Shown: one piece after another, positions 51,250-59,044 of the stretch
How positions within the stretch are numbered: the first letter of the stretch is position 1
How the letters are laid out: the number at the start of each line of letters is the position of its first letter
Assembly (NCBI GenBank): GCA_963930955.1
Contig: OZ006967.1
Location: forward strand, 2,790,001 to 2,854,000
Direction of reading: 5' to 3'
DNA from: Scatomonas sp963930955
Lineage (GTDB): Bacteria; Bacillota; Clostridia; Lachnospirales; Lachnospiraceae
DNA: 64,000 nt
Program-made: the position numbers and the translations under genes
Notes under the pieces: model-generated
What the model saw: the letters and a program-made list of their open reading frames with translations, nothing else
Databases searched by the model: none
What the model was told of the DNA's origin: nothing

Positions 51250-51831
51250 TCAGCCCCGGGGCTCCGACCCCTGGATATTTTTCATTACATCTTTGATCAC
51301 TTCCTGGCGGACCCCCTCCCGGCGGTTGTTTTCCGCCTGGTAATCCGCGTACCGGGCCGCCACATACAGGTAGTCCGACAGCCGGTTCAGATACTGGAGG
51401 GCTTTTTTATCGGCCACATATTTCTGAGCCACCACACGGAACCGCCTTTCGGCCCTTCGGGCCACCGCCCTGGCTACATCCAGCCGGGCGGACTGTTCGC
51501 ATCCTCCGTAGAGCACAAATTCCTTGGGCCGGGGGAAAGCGTCCTCCATCTCATCGATCCAATGCTCCAGGGTCTCTGTTTCCTTTTCCTCAAAACGATA
51601 CTCTTTTTTCAGAGGATCCGCGGCTCCCGCCATAAGATGCATAAGGGTTTTCTGGATATGCGTAAGCTGCACTCGCAGTTTTTCCCCTGCCAGCACCTTG
51701 GAAAGCCCCAGATGGCTGTTCAGTTCATCCACCGTCCCCAGGAGTTCGATCCTGTCATCGGTTTTCAGAACCCCCATGCCATTCAGGAGAGACGTTCTTC
51801 CATTGTCGCCTTTTTTTGTATAAACCTTCAT
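51250..51831 (-). CDS. pduO: PduO-type cob(I)alamin adenosyltransferase
   Basis: This 193-residue protein has the PduO signature KVYTKKGDNGRTSLLNGMGV and the helical core with VLYGGCEQSARLDVARAVAR and RRAERRF. It transfers the adenosyl group of ATP to reduced cobalamin, making coenzyme B12 for PduCDE. The C-terminal haem-binding domain of some PduO proteins is absent. It ends the first minus-strand unit, 12 bp after pduH. Confidence 0.94.
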   Translation of the reverse strand: MKVYTKKGDNGRTSLLNGMGVLKTDDRIELLGTVDELNSHLGLSKVLAGEKLRVQLTHIQKTLMHLMAGAADPLKKEYRFEEKETETLEHWIDEMEDAFPRPKEFVLYGGCEQSARLDVARAVARRAERRFRVVAQKYVADKKALQYLNRLSDYLYVAARYADYQAENNRREGVRQEVIKDVMKNIQGSEPRG

Positions 51832-51843
51832 TGCGGAACCTCT

Positions 51844-52182
51844 TTACTCAAACATTTTAAAAGCTGTTCTTTTTACCGCTCTGGCGCTGTCCGCCCCCAG
51901 ACACCGGCACTGTTCAAAAGTGGGCATGTGATAGGCCTCTACATTTTGCCCCTTCCTCAGTCCCCGAAGCTGGAGCGCAATGTCCACGCCGGACACGCCG
52001 ATGCCGGAACCCAGCATGGAGTCATTGGCTGCTTCATAAGCCAGAGTATCCAGGCTTTCCGATTCTTTGGGGACCGCCCGGTAAAATACGCCTTCCTCTT
52101 CAATCCCGGCACAGATCTGCCGGAGGAAATCCGGATCCGGCTGATTGGTATAGATCAAAATAACAGGCCGTTTGCTGATCAT
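51844..52182 (-). CDS. pduH: Diol dehydratase reactivase small subunit
   Basis: This 112-residue protein, MISKRPVILIYTNQPDPDFL, contains the family stretch LGSGIGVSGVDIALQLRGLR and ends with AVKRTAFKMFE. It forms the reactivase with PduG, exchanging damaged cobalamin from the dehydratase. Its start overlaps the pduG stop by 4 nt, consistent with a stoichiometric complex. Confidence 0.92.
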   Translation of the reverse strand: MISKRPVILIYTNQPDPDFLRQICAGIEEEGVFYRAVPKESESLDTLAYEAANDSMLGSGIGVSGVDIALQLRGLRKGQNVEAYHMPTFEQCRCLGADSARAVKRTAFKMFE

Positions 52183-53999
52183 GGCTTTTCCCCTTCTCCT
52201 GTGTAAGAGAGCACCAGTCCTGTAGCCACCGCGTTCCGGGGGCCTTCTGTGCCCCGGATGTTGCCCCGGCCGCAGACAATACGGTAATTGGCAAACTCTT
52301 CCATGAGCATTTCCGGAATTTCAAAATCCATAGCGGATCCCCCCACCAGAACCACATTGGAAATATTTTTCAGCTGGTGGTCCGGAGCCACCTTCCGCAG
52401 GGCCCGGAAGGCGTTCTCCCCGAAAACCTTCCGTTTTGCCTCTCTGCGGACCTGCAGGATCTTCTCCATGGGCAGATCCTTTTCCACCCGGACCAGGCCT
52501 TCCTCGGTCAAAAGGACTACCCGGCCGTAAAAACGGGGGTCGATGGATTCCTCCACAAAGCGCATCTCTCCGCTTTCCAGCCGCATGTGGAACAGGCTTT
52601 CCACCTTGGCCAGGGGATATCTTTTGATCATCTCTCCCATGTGGCGGTCTTCCAATCCCAGTTCTGTCTGGATCAGCATGGAAACCAGTTCCCCCGCTCC
52701 GGCCTGATGGGTGGTCACCACATGGCCGTCTTCGTAGATTACCGCCGCGTCTGTGGAGCCCCCTCCCATATCCAGGATCGCCAGAGGCAGCTGGGTTCCG
52801 GGAGTGGTCAGAGCGCCCAGGCTGGCCATGACCGCCTCCACGCCGGCCACCCGCACCCGGCAGCCCAGCTCTCCTTCCAGCTTGCCGGCGATCTCCCGCA
52901 TGGGAAGTCTCTGGGTCTTTACCATGGCTGCGATCCCCACGGCTTTTTCCAGGCAGGTTTCCCCGGCCAGGGCCCCGGAGATCCGCACCGGAGCCAGGGT
53001 GTCCACCGCCAGAATATCGGTGATGCGGATATTCTCTCCGGCTTCTCCGCTTAATTCGCCCATACTCCGTTTGATCCGGTTCAGCATCACTCCCACATTG
53101 GTATCTGCCTGCCCGGTAATATCCCGGATGGTTCCCGCTTCTTCCACCGCTTTCATGATCTTCTCCGCGCCTTCATCCAGACTGATCTTCCGGCTCCGGG
53201 ACGCATCCAGATAAATCTCCCCGGCAGGAAGCACATTTTCCCGGATATTGCCTCCCGGCGTCCGGATCACCACTGCGCTCCGTTTTCCGATGAGACTTTT
53301 GGCAATGGGAGTGACGGTCCGGGTCTCCGCCGGATCCAGTCCCAGAAGAGTGGCGATCCCGTAAGGATTGGACAGCATCCTTACGGACTGCCCCGGCAGC
53401 GCCACTTCAATGGCCGCCTGCTGCCCGTCCGGCACCTGATCGATGCCTGCCACTTCATCAATGATGGGGATCTTCTTCCGCAGCCGGTTCTCCACCAGCA
53501 CCGCCTCGTCCGCCTGAAGGATCATCCCCCGGATGTCCACACGCTCCGCCAGAGCATTCACCTCCGCCGCTGTTTCTTCATAAGAATACTTTCGCGGAAC
53601 CACAAGAATATACGGGGTTCCCGGCACAGCGCTCCGGATCCTGTCGAAACCCAGCAGTTCTCCCACTGCCTGCCCGGCTCCCGCCGGCGTGGAGGGATTG
53701 TGGCCGATCATGGAAGAATCCGTAATGACGGTTTCCGTCAAAGTCTCCATAGCCGTGTCGCCGATGACCGGCGCCGCTTCATTCAGGCGTATCAGGGAAA
53801 TCTCCCCGGGATGCAGCCCCGCTTTTCCCGCCGCCAGCTTCAGGGCCGCCTTTATGCCGTGGACATTGGGCAGAGTCCCCTTGGTGCCGGTGGTGGCGCA
53901 GGAAGCAGAGGCCAGGAAACGGATCTTTCCTTCTCCCGTCCTCTTTGCGAGACAAACCTCTGTTGTGGAATTACCAATATCAACACCTGCAAGAAGCAT
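52179..53999 (-). CDS. pduG: Diol dehydratase reactivase large subunit
   Basis: This 606-residue protein has the Hsp70-like ATPase start GVDIGNSTTEVCLAKR, the family stretch TLTETVITDSSMIGHNPSTP, IDEVAGIDQVPDGQQAAIEV and the second ATPase motif LAILDMGGGSTDAAVI. It drives ATP-dependent release of inactive cobalamin from PduCDE. The length is typical (about 610). It overlaps pduE by 1 nt and pduH by 4 nt. Confidence 0.95.
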   Translation of the reverse strand: MLLAGVDIGNSTTEVCLAKRTGEGKIRFLASASCATTGTKGTLPNVHGIKAALKLAAGKAGLHPGEISLIRLNEAAPVIGDTAMETLTETVITDSSMIGHNPSTPAGAGQAVGELLGFDRIRSAVPGTPYILVVPRKYSYEETAAEVNALAERVDIRGMILQADEAVLVENRLRKKIPIIDEVAGIDQVPDGQQAAIEVALPGQSVRMLSNPYGIATLLGLDPAETRTVTPIAKSLIGKRSAVVIRTPGGNIRENVLPAGEIYLDASRSRKISLDEGAEKIMKAVEEAGTIRDITGQADTNVGVMLNRIKRSMGELSGEAGENIRITDILAVDTLAPVRISGALAGETCLEKAVGIAAMVKTQRLPMREIAGKLEGELGCRVRVAGVEAVMASLGALTTPGTQLPLAILDMGGGSTDAAVIYEDGHVVTTHQAGAGELVSMLIQTELGLEDRHMGEMIKRYPLAKVESLFHMRLESGEMRFVEESIDPRFYGRVVLLTEEGLVRVEKDLPMEKILQVRREAKRKVFGENAFRALRKVAPDHQLKNISNVVLVGGSAMDFEIPEMLMEEFANYRIVCGRGNIRGTEGPRNAVATGLVLSYTGEGEKP

Positions 54000-54391
54000 C
54001 AGCGCAAGATTCCTCTTTTCTCATAAACTTCAGCCGCTTCCATCACCAGTCTGGCACAGTTTTTCGCCTGGTATTTTTCCAGGAGTTCCTTGGCCATCAT
54101 CACCAGTTCCAGCTTTGTGGAACGGTTGGGACGAAGCTTGTCATACATTTCCAGAATTACCTGGTCCGGCACGGCAGTCAGTTCCGCCGCCCGCTCAAAA
54201 TTTTTCTCCATGGGATCGTTGCCCGCCTCTTTGGCCACCCGGCCCTGGGCCTGCAGCACTTCCCGGGAGATTTTAATATCATCCGGGGCGATCCGTCCCT
54301 TCATCACCTCATCCAGGGTGATCTCCTCCAGCTTCTTTCCTGTCCTGGAGGCAATTTTATCTCTCTCGTGTTCACCTAACGGGTACTGCAT
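53999..54391 (-). CDS. pduE: Propanediol dehydratase small subunit (short form)
   Basis: This 130-residue protein matches the family core (YPLGEHERDKIASRTGKKLE; LDEVMKGRIAPDDIKISREV; RNRS-like PNRSTKLELVMMAKELLEKY). Well-known PduE proteins have about 170 residues; the N-terminal segment of about 40 residues is missing here. Since PduD keeps its encapsulation peptide, enzyme import need not suffer. It directly abuts pduD and overlaps pduG by 1 nt. Confidence 0.92.
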   Translation of the reverse strand: MQYPLGEHERDKIASRTGKKLEEITLDEVMKGRIAPDDIKISREVLQAQGRVAKEAGNDPMEKNFERAAELTAVPDQVILEMYDKLRPNRSTKLELVMMAKELLEKYQAKNCARLVMEAAEVYEKRGILR

Positions 54392-55069
54392 TTATTTTTC
54401 CTCCCACTCGATAATTCCCAGTTCCGGATCCAGCTGTTCTGTCTCGGCAATGTGCATCAGAGCCGCTTTTACCTGGTATTTGGGTCTTACCATCGGATCG
54501 TTGGTACTGGGAACCGGCACCACCTGCTCGCCTTTTACATATTTCGCCGCGTTCTGCCCGATCTTCCGGTAGGTTTCCAGGGTCATCAGAGGCGCCTGGG
54601 GAAACAGTTCCAGATTTGACAGAGGGTACAGATCCTTCTGATGGATCACCGTGGTTCCCTTGGACTGGATGCCCACGCCGATGCCGGAGCCGGAAAGCCG
54701 GGCTGCCTCCAGCGCCATGAAGCACACATCGGAAGTATCCAGGATTTTCACCACCCGGGGCACCATGCCCTCCTCTTCCACGCCTGCCTTTACATTTTTC
54801 AGCACTTCATCCAGAGGCAGTCCGTTGATGGTTTTCTGGATTTCCTTCTGAAAAGCCGCTCCCACGCCGATCACCACTTCCCGGGGATCGGTTCCCTGCT
54901 TTGCCCGGGGGTATCCGGCATAGGAAGTTTTCTTCTCATTAATTCTGTCCCGGCCTGCCAGGGAATTGCTGATCCCCCGGGAAAGCTCCTGTTTCCCGGA
55001 AGCCTTTCCCTGCATCTGCTTCAGCACAGCCGCCGCAATCTGTTTTACCAATTCTTCACTGATCTGCAT
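54392..55069 (-). CDS. pduD: Propanediol dehydratase medium subunit
   Basis: This 225-residue protein begins with the encapsulation helix ISEELVKQIAAAVLKQMQGK and a linker, then the conserved core (REVVIGVGAAFQKEIQKTIN; ARLSGSGIGVGIQSKGTTVI; LELFPQAPLMTLETYRKIGQ). It binds adenosylcobalamin with PduC, and its N-terminal helix is known to direct the whole PduCDE enzyme into the shell. It lies 11 bp after pduC. Confidence 0.94.
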   Translation of the reverse strand: MQISEELVKQIAAAVLKQMQGKASGKQELSRGISNSLAGRDRINEKKTSYAGYPRAKQGTDPREVVIGVGAAFQKEIQKTINGLPLDEVLKNVKAGVEEEGMVPRVVKILDTSDVCFMALEAARLSGSGIGVGIQSKGTTVIHQKDLYPLSNLELFPQAPLMTLETYRKIGQNAAKYVKGEQVVPVPSTNDPMVRPKYQVKAALMHIAETEQLDPELGIIEWEEK

Positions 55070-55080
55070 GTCCGCTCCTC

Positions 55081-56745
55081 CTAAATATTCTTAGGATCTA
55101 TAATATGAGGGATCCTCTTGATCTCCTCCCAACGGCTTCCCTCTACGCGATATCCGGTGCCGGGGCCCATATAATCATTGGGTGTATTGACTCCGGACAG
55201 CACATGGAAATCCTTGTCCAGGATCGCCGCCGTCTGCATATAATCTCCGGCTACCCGCTGCTTCAGCATGTTCAGAACGCTTTCCGCCACATCCTGGTAG
55301 CCGCTTTCCGCCAGGGCTTTTACTACATCGATGCCGGTGATCCCCCGCTTCAGCACATCTTCCGCCGCCATCAGATCCGCGGTTACGTCTCTTGGCAGGG
55401 TATCCTTGCTGCCATGGGCATAGGTGACAGCCTCCACCTGTTCATCTGTAACAGGGGTCAGGCCCAGCTGGCGGAACACCGCCTGAACCGCTTTGGCCGC
55501 TTTCCTTCTCACCTGGATGGCCTCCTCCTCGGTTACCGGCCGCAGACCGCCGTCCACCTGCATATCCCGCTGCAGAACGTTGTAATCATCAAAGTCCTCC
55601 GCATCGAAATTGGATCCGGCGAACATATTGTCATAGTTGGGTTCTCCCGCATATCCGGAAAAAATAAAATCCGTGCCCGGCAGGAACTGCAGCATGGTCC
55701 TGGCCGTTCTCCGCATATCAGAATTGGAAAAGCTCTGGTCGTTGGAAGATGCGCACTCCAGACCCAGCAGGGCCGCCACCAGGTTTTCCCCCATAACCTC
55801 CCGGATTCCTCCAGGCACAGAACCGGGAATGCCGATACAGCTGACGGAACCGTTCTGGATCCCCTGGCTGCCCGCCCCCTTGGTGATGTACAGGCAGCGG
55901 CACTCCAGATACAGCATGGATTTCTTCTCGCTGCTTCCCATAAGCACCTCCGAACCGGAGCCGGAGGTAAAACGGACTTTCAGGCCTCTGGAAGCATAGG
56001 CAGAATTCAGGAACGCTTTGGAGTAGGGGGTATCGTCCCCGTCTATGGATACCTTTTCCGTGCCGTAGACGGACAGGGTTTCCGCGTAAGTGGTAAGGCC
56101 GCGGATGCCCAGCTCCAGTTCCGTGGCTTCTTCTGCGGAGCACTGGGTCAGAACTCCGGGGCGGCCGATCTGGGCGCCGATCAGCAGACCGATGGCGCAC
56201 AGGGGGGCGTAGCGGGCCACTCCCATGGTGGTCTCCTCCTCCGCGAATCCCCGAAGTGCTCCCTCCGCCGCGTCCGCAGCGATCTGGACCGGATCATCCT
56301 TCAGGTTTGTAATATGGGCCTGGTTGCCCGGTTTCTTTCTGGCCCGCATTTTCTGCATGCCCATCATCAGTTCCACTACATTCAGCTGATTGATGACTTC
56401 CGTCATTTTCGCCGGGGTAATGCCGGAGATCAGTTCCAGGATTTCTTTTCTGGAGACATGGATATCCACGATCATCCGGGCGATCTCTACAGAGGGAACC
56501 TCCATGGACTTCTCCGCCCGCTCCACATTGATGGCGTAATCCGCGATAAACTGATCGATAAAATCAAAATCTTCCCGGGCTTTACCGTCCAGTTCCACGA
56601 TCCTGCCGTCCGCCACTCTGACAGAGGGCTTGGGATCATAGGGGCTGGTCATGGCCGCAAAACCCATCTCCGGCCATTCGTCAATAAATCCATCCAGGTT
56701 CACCGGACGCTGGTCCAGTATTTCAAATCGCTTGCTTCTCTTCAT
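55081..56745 (-). CDS. pduC: B12-dependent propanediol dehydratase large subunit
   Basis: The 554-residue protein starts at MKRSKRFEILDQRPVNLDGF (56745, GGGAGAAG upstream); the open frame extends to 56856, but that ATG lies upstream of the promoter found here. It is a TIM-barrel diol dehydratase (FIDQFIADYAINVERAEKSM; KKPGNQAHITNLKDDPVQIA; GSGSEVLMG; LQRDMQVDGGLRPV). It converts 1,2-propanediol to propionaldehyde by a radical mechanism using adenosylcobalamin. Glycerol is a possible second substrate. It opens the pduCDEGHO unit. Confidence 0.96.
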   Translation of the reverse strand: MKRSKRFEILDQRPVNLDGFIDEWPEMGFAAMTSPYDPKPSVRVADGRIVELDGKAREDFDFIDQFIADYAINVERAEKSMEVPSVEIARMIVDIHVSRKEILELISGITPAKMTEVINQLNVVELMMGMQKMRARKKPGNQAHITNLKDDPVQIAADAAEGALRGFAEEETTMGVARYAPLCAIGLLIGAQIGRPGVLTQCSAEEATELELGIRGLTTYAETLSVYGTEKVSIDGDDTPYSKAFLNSAYASRGLKVRFTSGSGSEVLMGSSEKKSMLYLECRCLYITKGAGSQGIQNGSVSCIGIPGSVPGGIREVMGENLVAALLGLECASSNDQSFSNSDMRRTARTMLQFLPGTDFIFSGYAGEPNYDNMFAGSNFDAEDFDDYNVLQRDMQVDGGLRPVTEEEAIQVRRKAAKAVQAVFRQLGLTPVTDEQVEAVTYAHGSKDTLPRDVTADLMAAEDVLKRGITGIDVVKALAESGYQDVAESVLNMLKQRVAGDYMQTAAILDKDFHVLSGVNTPNDYMGPGTGYRVEGSRWEEIKRIPHIIDPKNI

Positions 56746-56793
56746 TTTTTCTTCTCCCTGCGGATAGAATCTCTCATTTTTATCATTAGAAAC

Positions 56794-56822
56794 ATTATAA
56801 CGCAGACCCTCCAAAATAGCAA
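56794..56822 (-). promoter_or_regulatory. Promoter of pduCDEGHO
   Basis: On the minus strand TTGCTA (56817-56822), 17 bp and TATAAT (56794-56799) place the transcript start near 56787, about 42 nt before the pduC ATG. Confidence 0.85.
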
Positions 56823-56867
56823 CAGGATTTTCCTCAAAACATTCATAATCCCACATTTTATTTCTCT

Positions 56868-56887
56868 CTAATCCACAAAAACCAACA
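56868..56887 (-). promoter_or_regulatory. TGTTG-type tandem repeat upstream of pduC
   Basis: On the minus strand TGTTGGTTTT (56878-56887) is followed at once by TGTGGATTAG (56868-56877), the same tandem 10-bp layout as at fucA and pduU, 46 bp upstream of the -35. Confidence 0.55.
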
Positions 56888-56970
56888 TTCGAACCGGTTT
56901 TTTAAGAATTTCACAGATGGATTCTCACGAAAATCAACAGAAAAAGGGAAGATCCTTCTCTCGGGAAGGC

Positions 56971-57020
56971 AAAAAGAATATCCCCTTTCCACGGCACAGA
57001 CCATGGCAGGGGATATTCTC
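56971..57020 (-). terminator. Terminator of fucI
   Basis: On the minus strand GAATATCCCC (57009-57018) pairs with GGGGATATTC (56976-56985) and is followed by TTTTT. It separates fucI from the pduC promoter. Confidence 0.85.
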
Positions 57021-57054
57021 CTTATTTTATATGGATTTTATGGAATGGCTGTTT

Positions 57055-58857
57055 TTATTTGTACAGAGGACCGTAGTTCTTGCAGGCTCTGAAGTCCGCG
57101 CCCTCTCTGTCTTTGGTGCCGAAGGAATTCCATGCGGCCGGACGGAAGATATCCTTGTCCGGTACGTTGTGCATAGCTACCGGAATTCTCAGCATGGAGC
57201 ACATGGTGATCAGGTCCGCGCCAATGTGTCCGTAGGAGATAGCGCCGTGGTTCGCGCCCCAGTTTCTCATTACCTCGTATGCGGTCTTGAAGGCGCTGCC
57301 CTCCACACCGTCGCATCTGGGAGCAAACCAGGTGCAGGGCCATGTATAGTCGGTTCTCTTCCACAGAACATCTGTCACTTCATCGGGAAGCTGTACGGTC
57401 CAGCCCTCTGCGATCTGCAGCACCGGTCCCAGTCCCTTTACCAGGTTCAGACGGATCATGGTAGCGGGCATCTCCGCTCTGGTCACAAATCTGGAAGAAT
57501 AGCCGCCGCCCCGGAAATATCCGTTGTCCGCCGGGTTCCAGGTAGTAGCTTCCAGGATCGCCTTCTGATCGGCTTCTGTTACGTTCCACCACTCTTTCAT
57601 TACGCCGTTGCCGTTCTCATCCTTGGCTTCGCCGCAGGCATCCAGGCAGGCAGCGCCGGAGTTGATCAGATGGATGATACCATCGGATTCTTTTGCTTTG
57701 CCCTCCAGATCGTATCCGGTTACACGTTTTACAGCATCTCCGCTCCAGTAGGTACGCACATCCGCGAAGATCTGCGCTCTGTTGGTCAGGAGCTTCATAA
57801 ACAGCATGCCCAGGCCGTTGAGAACATCGTTCTCTGTAGCCAGGATATAGGGCTCTCTGGCTCCGTTCCAGTCGAAGGAGCTGTTCAGCAGCGCCTCGGC
57901 GAAATCGCCGTTGGGATAGAAATCGGTCCACTGTCTCTGACCCTGGAATCCGGCTGCGATGGCGTTGTGTCCGATGGCTTCCTCGGAGAACTTCTCGGGC
58001 AGATTCTTGTTGCCGCTCATCAGGTCTTTGATGATTACCATCATCTTAACCACGAACTCCCACTGCTCATCTTTCTCTTCTCTGGATTTCTGGATCCAGT
58101 CAGGATTCTTGTCAAAGCCTTCCTTGCAGTTGGCTTTTGTCCAGGCCAGAGCTTTCTCGTACTCTTCTTTGTCGTAGATTTCCTCGCTCATCCGGCGGAT
58201 GATCTCTACCTCGTCTACAGACTCCACGCGCATGCCCAGGTAGGACTCGATAAAGTCCGGATCGATGATGGATCCGCCGATACCCATGGTAACGGAACCG
58301 ATCTGCAGATAAGATTTTCCTCTCATGGAAGCTACCGCAACAGCCGCGCGGCCAAATCTCAGCAGCATTTCCTTAACATCCTCGGGGATGGTGGCATCGT
58401 CCGCATCCTGCACGTCGTGGCCGTAGATGCCGAATGCCGGCAGACCCTTCTGGGCATGCGTAGCCAGAACAGATGCCAGGTAAACAGCTCCGGGTCTCTC
58501 CGTAGCGTTCAGGCCCCACACGCCTTTGATGGTCTGGGGATCTGTATCCATGGTCTCGGAACCGTAGCACCAGCAGGGAGTAACGGTCAGGGTAATGTCA
58601 ACCCCTGCCTTTCTGAATTTTTCCGCACAGGCAGCGCTCTCGCCCACACGTCCGATGGTGGTGTCCGCGATGATTACTTCCACCGGTTCTCCGTTGGAAT
58701 ATCTCAGATTTTCTCTAAACAATTTGGCTGCAGCCTGTGCCATGCCCATGGTCTGCTCCTCCAGGGATCCTCTGACATCCAGGGGGCCCTTGCGGCCGTC
58801 AATGGTAGGACGGATGCCGATCACAGGATATCCGCCCACTAATCTTGCTTCTGCCAT
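57055..58857 (-). CDS. fucI: L-fucose isomerase
   Basis: This 600-residue protein matches FucI along its length: PVIGIRPTIDGRKGPLDVRG, TVTPCWCYGSETMD, AFGIYGHDVQDADDATIP, AAGFQGQRQWTDFYPNGDFA, EYFRGGGYSSRF-like YFRGGGYSSRF, and the ending FRACKNYGPLYK. Metal ligands (Glu, Asp, His) are expected in these stretches. It converts L-fucose to L-fuculose with Mn2+. No encapsulation peptide is seen, so it should act in the cytosol. It has its own promoter and terminator and is divergent from an AraC regulator. Confidence 0.96.
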   Translation of the reverse strand: MAEARLVGGYPVIGIRPTIDGRKGPLDVRGSLEEQTMGMAQAAAKLFRENLRYSNGEPVEVIIADTTIGRVGESAACAEKFRKAGVDITLTVTPCWCYGSETMDTDPQTIKGVWGLNATERPGAVYLASVLATHAQKGLPAFGIYGHDVQDADDATIPEDVKEMLLRFGRAAVAVASMRGKSYLQIGSVTMGIGGSIIDPDFIESYLGMRVESVDEVEIIRRMSEEIYDKEEYEKALAWTKANCKEGFDKNPDWIQKSREEKDEQWEFVVKMMVIIKDLMSGNKNLPEKFSEEAIGHNAIAAGFQGQRQWTDFYPNGDFAEALLNSSFDWNGAREPYILATENDVLNGLGMLFMKLLTNRAQIFADVRTYWSGDAVKRVTGYDLEGKAKESDGIIHLINSGAACLDACGEAKDENGNGVMKEWWNVTEADQKAILEATTWNPADNGYFRGGGYSSRFVTRAEMPATMIRLNLVKGLGPVLQIAEGWTVQLPDEVTDVLWKRTDYTWPCTWFAPRCDGVEGSAFKTAYEVMRNWGANHGAISYGHIGADLITMCSMLRIPVAMHNVPDKDIFRPAAWNSFGTKDREGADFRACKNYGPLYK

Positions 58858-58933
58858 AGTACTTACCTCCGTTTTTGTAAAATGTTCTTTTCCGGAAGAC
58901 CCCGTCTCCCGGCCGCGTCATCGCTTTAGGTGT

Positions 58934-58972
58934 ATTATACTATTGATACCCCTAAAAAACTTGTGCTATAAT
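58934..58972. promoter_or_regulatory. Back-to-back promoters of fucI and the AraC gene
   Basis: For the plus strand, TTGATA (58943-58948), 18 bp and TATAAT (58967-58972) drive araC-type expression. For the minus strand, TATAAT (58934-58939) lies before fucI with no good -35, as expected of an activator-dependent promoter. The two sites nearly touch, so they may compete. Confidence 0.65.
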
Positions 58973-59044
58973 GGCATAAAGTATAACAATATTCACATTT
59001 TTGGAAATCCTGACGAATTACACCCCCGGGAAAGGAAGCTCTCT

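Noticed and set aside
56746..56856. Longer PduC with a 37-residue N-terminal extension
   Set aside because: The upstream ATG lies upstream of the -35 and -10 elements, and MKRSKRFEILDQRP matches the usual PduC start with a proper ribosome binding site.
56746..57054. Cobalamin riboswitch before pduC
   Set aside because: The promoter places the transcript start about 42 nt before the start codon, which leaves no room for a B12 riboswitch, and no B12-box-like sequence was seen.
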